Shown here: in pieces, positions 17,781 to 26,565 of the stretch
How positions within the stretch are numbered: position 1 is the stretch's first letter
Layout of the letters: each line of letters starts with the position of its first letter
From: Lachnospiraceae bacterium 28-4
GTDB taxonomy: Bacteria > Bacillota > Clostridia > Lachnospirales > Lachnospiraceae
DNA length: 64,000 bases
Reading direction: 5' to 3'
NCBI GenBank assembly: GCA_000403275.2
Contig: KE159598.1
Span: 1,129,540 to 1,193,539 of the forward strand
Notes under the pieces: generated by a model
What the model was told of the DNA's origin: nothing
Database searches by the model: none
Seen by the model: the letters and a program-made list of their open reading frames with translations, nothing else
Translations under genes and position numbers: made by a program

Positions 17781-18065
17781 TACTAGCTGATTAATTACTT
17801 CATCATAGTGGGCTTTCAACGCAACAAATACAAAATATTTGGATTCCACCAGCTTTTCTATCGGATATACCGGATAACCATTATATTCAGAAACATTGCT
17901 AAAATTCTTATCTATGTAACCGGCGATAGGCAGTCCCCAGTTTTCCAACACCGAAAAGATCCTATCACTTTTAGGCGATGCCCCCCATATGATTATCTGG
18001 CGTTCCATCCTACGCTCATGGTTTCCAAGCACTTCTTTTAAGTTTTTAATCCATAGTTCCTGCAT
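17781..18065 (-). pseudogene. Rossmann-like N-terminal part of the IS-split acyltransferase gene
   Basis: The start is MQELWIKNLKEVLGNHERRM at 18065, preceded by GGAGG. The sequence RQIIIWGASPKSDRIFSVLE, then GYIDKNFSNVSEYNGYPVYP and YFVFVALKAHYDEVINQL, is a small nucleotide-binding-like domain often fused to hexapeptide acyltransferases in Lachnospiraceae polysaccharide loci. The frame is broken by IS630 and ends with 7 foreign codons. The intact gene (285 + 777 nt) would encode 353 residues. It is the last gene of the operon running from 26255. Confidence 0.82.
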
Positions 18066-18106
18066 GTTAACCTCCATTTTTCCGATAAGCAAACAATTAC
18101 CTGCTA

Positions 18107-19459
18107 TCAGATATTTGCAACTGAAACATTCTGAATCATAATTGGCTTATGAATTGCATTGCACAGAATAACAAGGCTGCTTTGGTCTCCGTAATAAGCA
18201 TCTGCCAGCACAAGTGCCCGATCCATATCCGATGAATCATCATAGATGCCGAATCCTTCTCTCTTATATTTTTCTACTATTTCCAGATATTGTTCATACA
18301 ACTGTGGGCGCGTAGAACAAACAGTCGCTTCCATAAGCGGATGCGGCCTCCATAAAAGGGCTATCTCATCTTTCTGTCTTTTGAAAATTTCAAATACTTG
18401 TTCCATCTTGTGAAGCATCCGATCCGATTCTTTCAGGAACGCACTTATGCTTGTATTATAAAGTACCACTTTCTTTTTTCTTCCGTCCGGCTGAAAAAAA
18501 TATGGTTTCCATTCTTCCGGTATTTCTATTCCCTCATCATTCATTTTTCTGATTTTTTCAATTTTGGGAGAACCTATGCCTTTGATTTTCTGCTCGTATG
18601 CTTTTCTCACCGTTTCTCCGGCCACCATCACCATGCATTCAATATAAAACCGCCGCATATTTTCTGACTGAACAATAATCTCATCCGCATATATGACGGC
18701 AGGCAGCTGTACATAATGTGATTTTTCCATAACTTTGTTCTTATTTTTAATATCTATCTCCTTCAATATAAAATAAGGGATATACACGAGTTTATCCGTA
18801 TACTTCTTTAAATTCTTTGAATAAAAAAAGGGATGTACACTCGTCACAACATTCCAATTATCATATGGATTGTGGATATATATTTCATCAGGATGGCTCT
18901 TTTCGAAATCATAAGAATCATAATGAATGATCGGAACATATGGCGGGAATTCTTCGCCCTCATAATGTAATTTCCCAAAAGAGCCATCAGGATTTTTATC
19001 GTAATAGGGAATCGGGATAACTTTAGCCTCAATACACGGATCCGCATTCGCTTTTTCCCATACACTTTCGAGAGAGTCCCACATAGAAGCCTTATAAGGC
19101 AGAAATACGACTTCCATTATTTCCGGGAGTTCCTGTTCCATCCTATGTACAATGCTATGATAGCTTTTATCCAGTTTGTTATAGGTTTCGGATGGCTTCA
19201 ATAAATTGCCGCCAAGAATCTGCTCATATATTGTATACACAAGATCACAGTAATTCTCCAGCCTTGCAACAGACGCCGTACCCGTCCCCTCGGTTTCATC
19301 AATTTTAGTCCCAACCGCTATCGCAGTATTCTGACATTCTTCAAGGTATGCCTTGGCTGCAGCTCTATTATCTTTTTCAATACTTTCTGCAATAATCTTA
19401 TGTGCCTCCTCCAAGAGGGCCAAAAGCTTCATAAGCTGCTTTTTCATTTGTTTCTTCAA
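18107..19459 (-). CDS. CDP-glycerol glycerophosphotransferase-like GT-B protein
   Basis: The 450-residue protein begins with a TTG at 19459 preceded by GTGAGG; an in-frame ATG 12 bases downstream has no well-placed ribosome site. The first 90 residues are helical, MKKQLMKLLALLEEAHKIIA. The rest resembles the CDP-glycerol:polyol-phosphate transferase fold: KVVLYNTSISAFLKES, ALLWRPHPLMEAT (the RPHP motif) and a final DRALVLADAYYGDQSSLVIL in place of the usual ITDYSS. It probably adds polyol-phosphate or a sugar phosphate to a surface polymer. Neighbouring LicD and cytidylyltransferase genes support a teichoic-acid-like product. Confidence 0.75.
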   Translation of the reverse strand: MKKQMKKQLMKLLALLEEAHKIIAESIEKDNRAAAKAYLEECQNTAIAVGTKIDETEGTGTASVARLENYCDLVYTIYEQILGGNLLKPSETYNKLDKSYHSIVHRMEQELPEIMEVVFLPYKASMWDSLESVWEKANADPCIEAKVIPIPYYDKNPDGSFGKLHYEGEEFPPYVPIIHYDSYDFEKSHPDEIYIHNPYDNWNVVTSVHPFFYSKNLKKYTDKLVYIPYFILKEIDIKNKNKVMEKSHYVQLPAVIYADEIIVQSENMRRFYIECMVMVAGETVRKAYEQKIKGIGSPKIEKIRKMNDEGIEIPEEWKPYFFQPDGRKKKVVLYNTSISAFLKESDRMLHKMEQVFEIFKRQKDEIALLWRPHPLMEATVCSTRPQLYEQYLEIVEKYKREGFGIYDDSSDMDRALVLADAYYGDQSSLVILCNAIHKPIMIQNVSVANI

Positions 19460-19490
19460 TCCAATTCCTCACATTCCGCATTTAACATTC

Positions 19491-20366
19491 TCAAAATAAT
19501 AAAGCCAGGCTAAGGCCATCCCCAATCGGATACTTTATAATATCTTTTCCGGTGCAAAATTCATCGACTGCCTTCCTGGTTCCGGTAAATATCTCATTAT
19601 AATAGTCATGAACCAATATTACACCGCCTTTTACCATTCTGCCGGAGAAGAATTCCAATGCTGCAAGCTGTGGTGCATATAAATCCATGTCCAGATTCAC
19701 AAAACAAAAATTCGAATGAATACCCGAAAAGCTATCTGGGACATATCCTTTCCGAATCTTCAATTTATTCCGATGCATACATCTTAATTTCACAATCGTT
19801 TCCGATGTCACATAAAACCTGTCAAACATTCCCTCTCTAATGGCCTTTTTTGCCGGTTCCATATCAATCTCAATATCTCTTTCATCAAAACCTGAAAAAG
19901 TGTCAAAAAGCCACAAGGTTTCATTGGGAAAACTATCATTAATGACAGATGCAAACCATCCCCGGTACACTCCACACTCTGCTACATCACCATGAATATT
20001 ATTTTTATGCATCATTTCACTTAATTCTGTCAAATAGACTTTTCGAGGAAAGCGATGGACATGATGTTCTAAAGATTTAAAACTTTGCAGTATAATTTTC
20101 TCTTCTTCTACACCAAGTTTCTGCAAATACTGATACACCTCTAAAATAGTTTTATCCATTCCAGGTTTCAAATCATCCAGCGCAATAATTACCAATTCGA
20201 ATTCAAATTGCAGGACATTTTCCGGTGCAACTACCTTGTGACCGCATAAAGTCTTGATCCTTTCCCATTTCCTGTCCAAAATAGCGCTAATCTCATAATC
20301 ACTTGTCCCATTCTTTAAATAATTTTTTGTTAATTCTCCTGCTCCATACAAAACTACTTTTTTCAT
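19491..20366 (-). CDS. TylF-like methyltransferase with N-terminal nucleotide-binding domain
   Basis: The start is MKKVVLYGAGELTKNYLKNG, whose ATG shares a base with the upstream stop (TGATG). Residues 1-85 form a small Rossmann-like domain of the type fused to several sugar-modifying enzymes. Residues 95-290 match TylF/MycF O-methyltransferases: GDVAECGVYRGWFASVIN for SAM binding, LWLFDTFSGFDERD, FVNLDMDLYAPQLAALEFF and GGVILVHDYYN for metal and acceptor binding. It probably O-methylates a sugar of the surface polymer. The product has 291 residues. Confidence 0.78.
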   Translation of the reverse strand: MKKVVLYGAGELTKNYLKNGTSDYEISAILDRKWERIKTLCGHKVVAPENVLQFEFELVIIALDDLKPGMDKTILEVYQYLQKLGVEEEKIILQSFKSLEHHVHRFPRKVYLTELSEMMHKNNIHGDVAECGVYRGWFASVINDSFPNETLWLFDTFSGFDERDIEIDMEPAKKAIREGMFDRFYVTSETIVKLRCMHRNKLKIRKGYVPDSFSGIHSNFCFVNLDMDLYAPQLAALEFFSGRMVKGGVILVHDYYNEIFTGTRKAVDEFCTGKDIIKYPIGDGLSLALLF

Positions 20367-21664
20367 CAGTGGTATTCCTCTGTTTTCCAATTTATACACT
20401 CCGCATATTTCCCTTTTAATCTGATATATGGCCTTCCCTGCAAATAAGGCAGGGCTGCCTGGTAGGCACCGGGAATGGCCGTAATAATGATAACTTCTTT
20501 ATCTAATTCAGGAATCATATCTGGTTTTATAGTCTTAACGCCGAAAAAATCCTGTTTTACATAGCTATCAATCCCACATACAAGTTCTGCCTCCGGATAT
20601 AACCGCCGAATGATATCCGGCACGAAATATGATACGCTGGATATGACTCCTAATACAGCATATTTAAAATCTCTATGCGGAAATGCCACGCTTTCTAATG
20701 CGGTTCTTGTCTGAGGTTCATAGTGTATATTGCTTTTTATTTCTTTTGACGCCCACATTTTTCTCAATTCCTGATTTGCCGCTTCGCTTCTTATTCTTTG
20801 AAAAAATGCTTGTTTTATTACATTTTTTTCCCATTCTATATCGATCGGCTGTGGATTCCAGTCAATACAATCCGTATCCCAATTCGTATAGGAGGTCAGA
20901 AAACGATCGATAAATCCGAATCTGTCATCATGTTTGGTCATGATGACTGGAATTCCCATTGCCAGACATGGTGCGGCAGCGTGCAGCCTGGATGTAATAA
21001 CAAGTTTCGCTGTATCGCGAAGAAGCGCAATACGATCTTCTCCTAATTTATGGAAATCAAATGCTTCCTGCTCTGTCATTCTCCTGGAGCCATGTACAAT
21101 AGCAAACCGATGAATATTGGATAATTCCACAGCATTCTCCAAAATCTCCTTTGGAATGAAATCTTCAAATCCTGATTGCACATCAATCAAATATACTTTA
21201 TCTGCATTATGATCTTGTGCTTGCGTTCTGCGTGGAAATGTCAAAGACAGACAGCCAGTCAAATACGCATTGACGCCAAGTGCGGCCAATTTCCTTGCCG
21301 TAAACTCATCACGGCATCCAACATCGGTACAGCTGCGATAGTATTCCAACTCATCTGCCGCAATATCCCTGTTTATGTGCAAGGAAAACGGCACGGCATG
21401 TATTTTTCTGCCAGGAGGCATAAAGTGAGAATCATATGCCAGTTCTTCATAAGTTGAACATGTATTTATGGTGCATATACATTCCTCACCATCATAATTT
21501 GTCATGTCATATCTCGGAACAGGAATAATATCTTCTTCTGCAATTCCCATCTCCCTGTACAATAATTTTACAGCATAAGATTGTATAGGATCGCCCAAAT
21601 TAACCGGTCGATTCGGCATCTCTGGTATTAAAGGTTTTTGATAAAGCAAATATCCATACTTCAT
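20366..21664 (-). CDS. Polysaccharide pyruvyl transferase family protein
   Basis: The 432-residue protein opens MKYGYLLYQKPLIPEMPNRP with NLGDPIQSYAVKLLY and later LVITSRLHAAAPCLAMGIPV, the N- and C-terminal hallmarks of the pyruvyl transferase family (CsaB/WcaK-like). Members attach pyruvyl ketals to sugars or act as related transferases. Residues 325-425 form an extra nucleotide-binding-like domain (AVLGVISSVSYFVPDIIRRL) resembling the Rossmann domains of the neighbouring genes. Translation is coupled to the downstream TylF-like gene. The start follows GAGGG. Confidence 0.75.
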   Translation of the reverse strand: MKYGYLLYQKPLIPEMPNRPVNLGDPIQSYAVKLLYREMGIAEEDIIPVPRYDMTNYDGEECICTINTCSTYEELAYDSHFMPPGRKIHAVPFSLHINRDIAADELEYYRSCTDVGCRDEFTARKLAALGVNAYLTGCLSLTFPRRTQAQDHNADKVYLIDVQSGFEDFIPKEILENAVELSNIHRFAIVHGSRRMTEQEAFDFHKLGEDRIALLRDTAKLVITSRLHAAAPCLAMGIPVIMTKHDDRFGFIDRFLTSYTNWDTDCIDWNPQPIDIEWEKNVIKQAFFQRIRSEAANQELRKMWASKEIKSNIHYEPQTRTALESVAFPHRDFKYAVLGVISSVSYFVPDIIRRLYPEAELVCGIDSYVKQDFFGVKTIKPDMIPELDKEVIIITAIPGAYQAALPYLQGRPYIRLKGKYAECINWKTEEYH

Positions 21665-21681
21665 ATATTATTCCCTCTTCT

Positions 21682-23334
21682 TTAATCGTAAGAATACAAG
21701 TCACCTATTTCAATCATGGCATCGTGCGTTGGCAATCTGCCAGATACATTAGGATACAGCTTCCAATCCGGCGAGAAACAAAACTCCAAAGACCCCTCAT
21801 AGTGCTTAGGCGCGTAAAACTTACGCCCCTCAAACATCAATTCAACTGCTTCATCAAAATTATCTTTTCGCACAAGATCTACATTGTACGGACTTCTATC
21901 CACAGAAGTCCAAAATTTGAGTCTGCCTTTGTTGTTATCAAATTTCGTAGCATATTTCAAAAAATTCTTCCGGCACTTTTCTGTTCCCATAAGAGCCAAT
22001 TTCTTATAATAAAATCTTTTTATAGGATTCTTCTCGCTGCCAGCCCCTACGGTAGACCACAAGGCAGTTCTCCAAAATCTGCATATTCTGGTATGAAAAA
22101 AATCTATAAATGCATTAGGTGCCGCCGGATACATAGGGAAAATATCTATAAATACGCCAATTTTGTTTTTTAATTTATCTCTTCCCGCTTTTGTATAGGC
22201 TGTGCCTTTATGTTCCAGGTGATTAAATATAATATGGTGATAAGGTTCTGTCTGTGGACAACGGTAAAAATATTTGCTCTGATCCAGTTCTTTCTGCATA
22301 ATCTCATATAGCTTATCGCAGTCCTCATAGTACATCGTCACATCAATATCATCATCCCACGGAATAAATCCCTTGTGCCTGAGCGCACCGATCAAAGTGC
22401 CAAAATTTATGTTATATTTCAAGCCATACTTTCTGCAAATACGGTCAAATTCTGTCAGTAATTCGATCTGAATCAACTGTATTCTTCGTATCTCTTCTGC
22501 CCCTGAAAGCAACAATTCACTTTTTACAGGCGTCAGAATCTTCTTCTTGTTTTCTCTGGAATACAAAGATAGTAATTTTTCCCTATTCCTGACGCAAAAA
22601 CATTTCATGCCGCAAAAATCAATTCTCTCCACATTTGACCAGAAAGCCGTGTATGTCAATTCTGAAATCTTAGAGGGAAAAACATCCAGCGACAAATTGA
22701 TTCCACTAAACTTTGTCGTCATTTCCGGGAAAAAAATATATTCTGACTTCTTTCGGTTTTCTAATTGGCTGATATTTTTCTTAAAATCATTGAAAACCCT
22801 TTTCTTCAGATAGAACTTTGTTCGAATGCGGCGAGGTGTCAATTTTAACCATGTAACAATTGGTTTCTTTTTTAACATTTCCCGAAAAAATACAGGAAAT
22901 AAATGATTTTTAAAAAAATGATTAACCTGTTTCCACTCCGCTTTCGTATTTCCTGCATAGTAAAGCGGTGTGATAGACAGATGTGTCCCGTAATAGAACT
23001 CTTCGTCTTTTCTCGTTTCGTCAAGCTTTACTCTGGAATGCTTTACAAACCATGTATAGCATGCATAGAATTGCTTTGTATTTTCATAATTGTGAACAGA
23101 AAAAACTGGGTGCTGTAAACAAAATTCTTTCAAATAATCCACTATTTTCCGAAATCCTTCGTATTCAACTGCAATATATAAGGCAGGATAACACTGACTA
23201 AAATCAATATTTCCCAATGCAATCAATGTACTTCCTGATAAGGTATAAACAATATTTTCACGGACACAATATTCGTCTACTATCTTCAATAATTCTAAGG
23301 CTTCCCGATGCGCCCTGTTCAGTACTTTCGTCAT
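21682..23334 (-). CDS. Tandem LicD-family protein with a degenerate first domain
   Basis: The 550-residue protein has two LicD-type nucleotidyltransferase-fold domains. The second (about residues 275-545) is canonical: LLTEFDRICRKYGLKYNINF, then GTLIGALRHKGFIPWDDDID, with the metal-binding DDDID. The first (residues 1-250) begins similarly, REALELLKIVDEYCVRENIV, but the DDDID position reads CYPALYIAVE and so lacks the acidic triad. LicD proteins transfer phosphocholine or other phospho-groups from CDP-donors to surface glycans. With the cytidylyltransferase gene just upstream it likely decorates the polymer. Gaps to its neighbours are 17 bp on both sides. Confidence 0.82.
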   Translation of the reverse strand: MTKVLNRAHREALELLKIVDEYCVRENIVYTLSGSTLIALGNIDFSQCYPALYIAVEYEGFRKIVDYLKEFCLQHPVFSVHNYENTKQFYACYTWFVKHSRVKLDETRKDEEFYYGTHLSITPLYYAGNTKAEWKQVNHFFKNHLFPVFFREMLKKKPIVTWLKLTPRRIRTKFYLKKRVFNDFKKNISQLENRKKSEYIFFPEMTTKFSGINLSLDVFPSKISELTYTAFWSNVERIDFCGMKCFCVRNREKLLSLYSRENKKKILTPVKSELLLSGAEEIRRIQLIQIELLTEFDRICRKYGLKYNINFGTLIGALRHKGFIPWDDDIDVTMYYEDCDKLYEIMQKELDQSKYFYRCPQTEPYHHIIFNHLEHKGTAYTKAGRDKLKNKIGVFIDIFPMYPAAPNAFIDFFHTRICRFWRTALWSTVGAGSEKNPIKRFYYKKLALMGTEKCRKNFLKYATKFDNNKGRLKFWTSVDRSPYNVDLVRKDNFDEAVELMFEGRKFYAPKHYEGSLEFCFSPDWKLYPNVSGRLPTHDAMIEIGDLYSYD

Positions 23335-23351
23335 TTTAACTTACATTCCCT

Positions 23352-24404
23352 TCACTCAATCGTCTCTATCCCATAATAGTTCATCATATTTTTACAGGCA
23401 TCTTCTAACGATATTCGCGGCATCCATCCCAAAGATCTTAGTTTCTCCGAACTTGCCGTCACATAAGATACGGCATGTTTCACTTCCACATCATATTTGT
23501 CTGCTTCCATACTGCGCTCAATATCAATCTGTTCTTTTGCACATGAAGACATAATCCGTGCAAATTCCCAAACAGATGCTTCTGCATCTTCATTACTGAC
23601 ATTATAGGTCTGCCCGTCCTCTCCATCTGTTAAAACAGTTAATATACCTGTAATTGCATCGGTCATATATAGAAATGATCGCACCTGGCTTCCATCTCCT
23701 TTCAGAACGATCCTATGCTGATTTAAAATCTGGGAAATAAAATCAATATGAATTCTCCCATCATCCAGCGCTACACCGCCACCCATAATCTGTGTTGGAC
23801 GAACTATTTTTACCCGGACACCTCGCTGTCTGTAACAAGCACAAAGATTTTCTGACGCACGTTTGGAATATGCATACACATTTCTAACGTCCATAGTGTC
23901 CAGAAAACCAAGTTGTGATTCCACGAAGCGTTTTTCTCCTATTTTCCCATATACATCTACACTGGAAAAAAGCAGAAATTCTGCTTTCTTTTTTTCGGCC
24001 AACATAAGAAGATTGTCACAACCCAATACATTGACTTTAAATGTTTCCACCGGATTTATATTGCTGTTCACCAATCCCGCCGGGCTTGCAGCATGAATGA
24101 TATAATGAACCTCCTGTTCAATTTCTATAGGTGTCAGAATATCCTGAATGACAAGTTTAAAATCGTCTCTTGTGTAATACATGGAAAAGCGAAGATCTGC
24201 TTTGGCCTTACTTCGGCAGAGAACAATCACATTCATATTAGCCTGAAACAGATCATTTCTTTTTAATACCCCGTGTACTATGTATTGTGGTACATATCCT
24301 GTTGCACCGGATATGAGAAGCGTTTTTCCGTGTAACTTCTCCCAGTTGACAGATGAATCCGCTATTCGTTCCGCATCTTGGTTTATCATATCTTTCCTAT
24401 TCAT
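23352..24404 (-). CDS. NAD-dependent epimerase/dehydratase (extended SDR)
   Basis: The 350-residue protein has the cofactor motif LLISGATGYVPQYIV near residue 30 and the active-site pair in NVYAYSKRASENLCA (YxxxK) near residue 160, followed by the extended-SDR substrate region VRPTQIMGGGVALDDGRIHI. It resembles UDP-glucuronate decarboxylase-type and CDP-sugar SDRs and would prepare a nucleotide-activated sugar in the cytosol. It lies between the cytidylyltransferase and LicD genes, so a CDP-linked substrate is plausible (inference). The SD GGAGG is 15 bases before the first ATG; a second start five codons in cannot be excluded. Confidence 0.8.
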   Translation of the reverse strand: MNRKDMINQDAERIADSSVNWEKLHGKTLLISGATGYVPQYIVHGVLKRNDLFQANMNVIVLCRSKAKADLRFSMYYTRDDFKLVIQDILTPIEIEQEVHYIIHAASPAGLVNSNINPVETFKVNVLGCDNLLMLAEKKKAEFLLFSSVDVYGKIGEKRFVESQLGFLDTMDVRNVYAYSKRASENLCACYRQRGVRVKIVRPTQIMGGGVALDDGRIHIDFISQILNQHRIVLKGDGSQVRSFLYMTDAITGILTVLTDGEDGQTYNVSNEDAEASVWEFARIMSSCAKEQIDIERSMEADKYDVEVKHAVSYVTASSEKLRSLGWMPRISLEDACKNMMNYYGIETIE

Positions 24405-24412
24405 ATCTGATC

Positions 24413-25153
24413 TTAATTTCCTCCTGCTATACCTCCATATTTTTCTTCCTGCTGCAAAAACAGAGGATGCAGCGACTCTGCAATCGCAAGATCTTCCGGA
24501 TATGTTACTTTAATACAAAAGCGATCTCCCATGACCATATAGCATTCAACTCCCATATTAAGCACTAGTTCGCTGTCTTCCGTAACATCCATTTTACAAT
24601 ATTCCTCATCTTCCATATAAATCTTGTGTCCCATTAGGAGGACTCCATACCGGAACACTTGTGGACCTTGTTGGAGATACAGTTTTCGTTTTTGCAATGT
24701 TCGATTTACTCTTTTGCCGTCATTGCTAAAGGTAATAGCGTCCGTAGCTTTCACAACGGTAATCGTTGCATCGTATAGCCGGATCATCTCATAATGTTTG
24801 TCTATTGTTTTTTGGGACACAAATGGACACACCGATGTCATAATCATAACCGTGTCCCTGCCTTTTGCGGGTATTTTCTGAAGTCCATGAAACACGGACT
24901 GCTGCCGTTCTTTTCCCGGACGTGCAAAATACTTTACCTTTGTGATTCCATATTCTCTGATCCAATGTCTTACCTTATCTTCCTCTTTCTCTGCAACAAC
25001 AATACAAACCTCGTCTATATTTTTGTTTTTCTCAGCAATCTTTAACGAATATACAATCATGGGAACTCCGGTTAGTTCAATAAACTGCTTTGATATTTGT
25101 TCATTCCCGAAGCGCTGGCCCTTCCCACCGGCTAATACAATCGCGTAATTCAT
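24413..25153 (-). CDS. IspD/TarI-like cytidylyltransferase
   Basis: The 246-residue protein shows the nucleotidyltransferase signature AIVLAGGKGQRFGNEQISKQ at the N-terminus and the KVTYPEDLAIAESL end typical of the IspD/TarI superfamily. It transfers CMP from CTP to a polyol or sugar phosphate. Because it is embedded in a polysaccharide operon with LicD and a CDP-glycerol-type transferase, a TarI/LicC-like role (CDP-ribitol or similar) is more likely than MEP-pathway IspD. AAGGAG lies directly before the start, and the gap to the upstream gene is 10 bp. Confidence 0.82.
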   Translation of the reverse strand: MNYAIVLAGGKGQRFGNEQISKQFIELTGVPMIVYSLKIAEKNKNIDEVCIVVAEKEEDKVRHWIREYGITKVKYFARPGKERQQSVFHGLQKIPAKGRDTVMIMTSVCPFVSQKTIDKHYEMIRLYDATITVVKATDAITFSNDGKRVNRTLQKRKLYLQQGPQVFRYGVLLMGHKIYMEDEEYCKMDVTEDSELVLNMGVECYMVMGDRFCIKVTYPEDLAIAESLHPLFLQQEEKYGGIAGGN

Positions 25154-25163
25154 ATTTATCTCC

Positions 25164-26255
25164 TTATATTAACCCCAAAAAATCTTCCAATTTAAAATTC
25201 TCAGTTTCTCTTACTGATTCTCCCATTTCTATTACAAGATTCAGGCGATCCCTTTGATTCTCTTTCTGCCGCTCTGCTTCCAATACATAATCCTCTGTTT
25301 TGCCATCTTTTTTACAGATCCTATAATGTTTGGAAAGTCCGACCGACCGATTCGCCTCATAAAAGTAATAGTGTTCACCCGTCTCAAACATACAAGCTAC
25401 CATGGAACCTTCCTGCGGTTTCCACCGGTCTTCCAACGCCAATTCTTTTGACTCTATTTTTACTGAAAGCACACGATTGGCAGATGCCGGCATAAAAAAC
25501 AATTTATCTTTGCAACGAATGATTTTAGAAAACACAATTTTTCCTGATTGAAATCCAATCGGATAATCTTGTATTTCACTGATTAAATTGCATGCAGGAT
25601 TCCATATCACAATCGACCCTTTTTGCCTTGGCGCAATCCAGTAATCTTTACCGTATCTGTACATACACATCGCACCGTTGTTATATTTCCCGATTCGGTG
25701 GATAATTCCCTTCTCTGTTTCCATATTAAATTCAAGTATTATATTGTTATTGCCGCTCGGTATATAGACGTTATTGCCATCTACACATAGTCCGCCTCTG
25801 AAAAAGTATCCTTCTTTTGGAATCCACTGGCGAAGCACTATAATCTTATTTGTCTTAATATCCAGTTTTAATATTCCTGGATAAGTAAATGGAATTATAA
25901 ATATATTCTCTCTCCAGCATACTGCCGCAACAAACTTAAAAGCTTCTTTATAAAATGAATATTCAGAGAATGGTAATGGTATGGATAATTGTTTTATCGT
26001 TTTCTGTTCGACATTATAAATGGAGATATATTTCCCGGACATTGGAATGAAATAGATTTTTGAATTGCAATGCAATGCTGAACTGTATAAGCGTTTGCCA
26101 TTTGCATTTTCATTAGGAAATAACATCATGTATTTGCATTTTTGATTTTCCAGATCAATCTCATATAATCCGTTGAATGCAAATGCAGATGCATATCCTG
26201 TCCCATTTTCGGTAAATGCGATTGCTTCAAATTCTACTATAGATTTTTCTTTCAT
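25164..26255 (-). CDS. Beta-propeller-like protein of the polysaccharide locus
   Basis: The 363-residue protein has repeating beta-rich units such as NGTGYASAFAFNGLYEIDLE, NSKIYFIPMSGKYISIYNVE and NNVYIPSGNNNIILEFNMET, about 45-50 residues apart. This suggests a six- or seven-bladed propeller. There is no signal peptide, membrane segment or catalytic motif. I do not recognise a named family. It is the first gene of the minus-strand polysaccharide operon, so it may be a carbohydrate-binding or regulatory component. The TnpB-like gene and its downstream structured region lie immediately upstream, where the operon promoter should be. Confidence 0.6.
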   Translation of the reverse strand: MKEKSIVEFEAIAFTENGTGYASAFAFNGLYEIDLENQKCKYMMLFPNENANGKRLYSSALHCNSKIYFIPMSGKYISIYNVEQKTIKQLSIPLPFSEYSFYKEAFKFVAAVCWRENIFIIPFTYPGILKLDIKTNKIIVLRQWIPKEGYFFRGGLCVDGNNVYIPSGNNNIILEFNMETEKGIIHRIGKYNNGAMCMYRYGKDYWIAPRQKGSIVIWNPACNLISEIQDYPIGFQSGKIVFSKIIRCKDKLFFMPASANRVLSVKIESKELALEDRWKPQEGSMVACMFETGEHYYFYEANRSVGLSKHYRICKKDGKTEDYVLEAERQKENQRDRLNLVIEMGESVRETENFKLEDFLGLI

Positions 26256-26349
26256 AATTTTTTACACCACCCTATTATCTCCTTTAAATAACAACAACCT
26301 CCGATCCGATAGTACCTGAGTTTTGCTTTTATAAAGTAAGGCATATTGG

Positions 26350-26473
26350 TTACTCTGTCGAGTAATGCGAAACTGCATCCAAACGGCAGTTCCGCTTCGC
26401 TCCTTCATACATCACAGCTCGTGTTCTGAAGGTCTTGGCGCACCCAATTCACGAAAACCGCTATTCCAGCGCC
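26350..26473 (-). ncRNA. Structured RNA/right-end region downstream of the TnpB-like gene
   Basis: Read on the minus strand, four stems follow one another: GGCGC/GCGCC (26437-26441 with 26469-26473), CCTTCA/TGAAGG (26402-26407 with 26427-26432), the 10-bp stem formed by 26367-26376 with 26386-26395, and TTACTC/GAGTAA (26350-26355 with 26360-26365). Downstream structured RNAs of this kind are the omegaRNA or right-end hairpins of IS200/IS605-type tnpB genes. If it works as an omegaRNA scaffold, the guide would begin just below 26350. No expression evidence is available. Confidence 0.5.
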
Positions 26474-26565
26474 GTTGCTTTTTTTATTTTCATAAAATAT
26501 TCCACAGTCCGAAAAACTCTTCGGTAAAATCCCGGTTTCAAACAAAATTCATCTATGAAATATTT

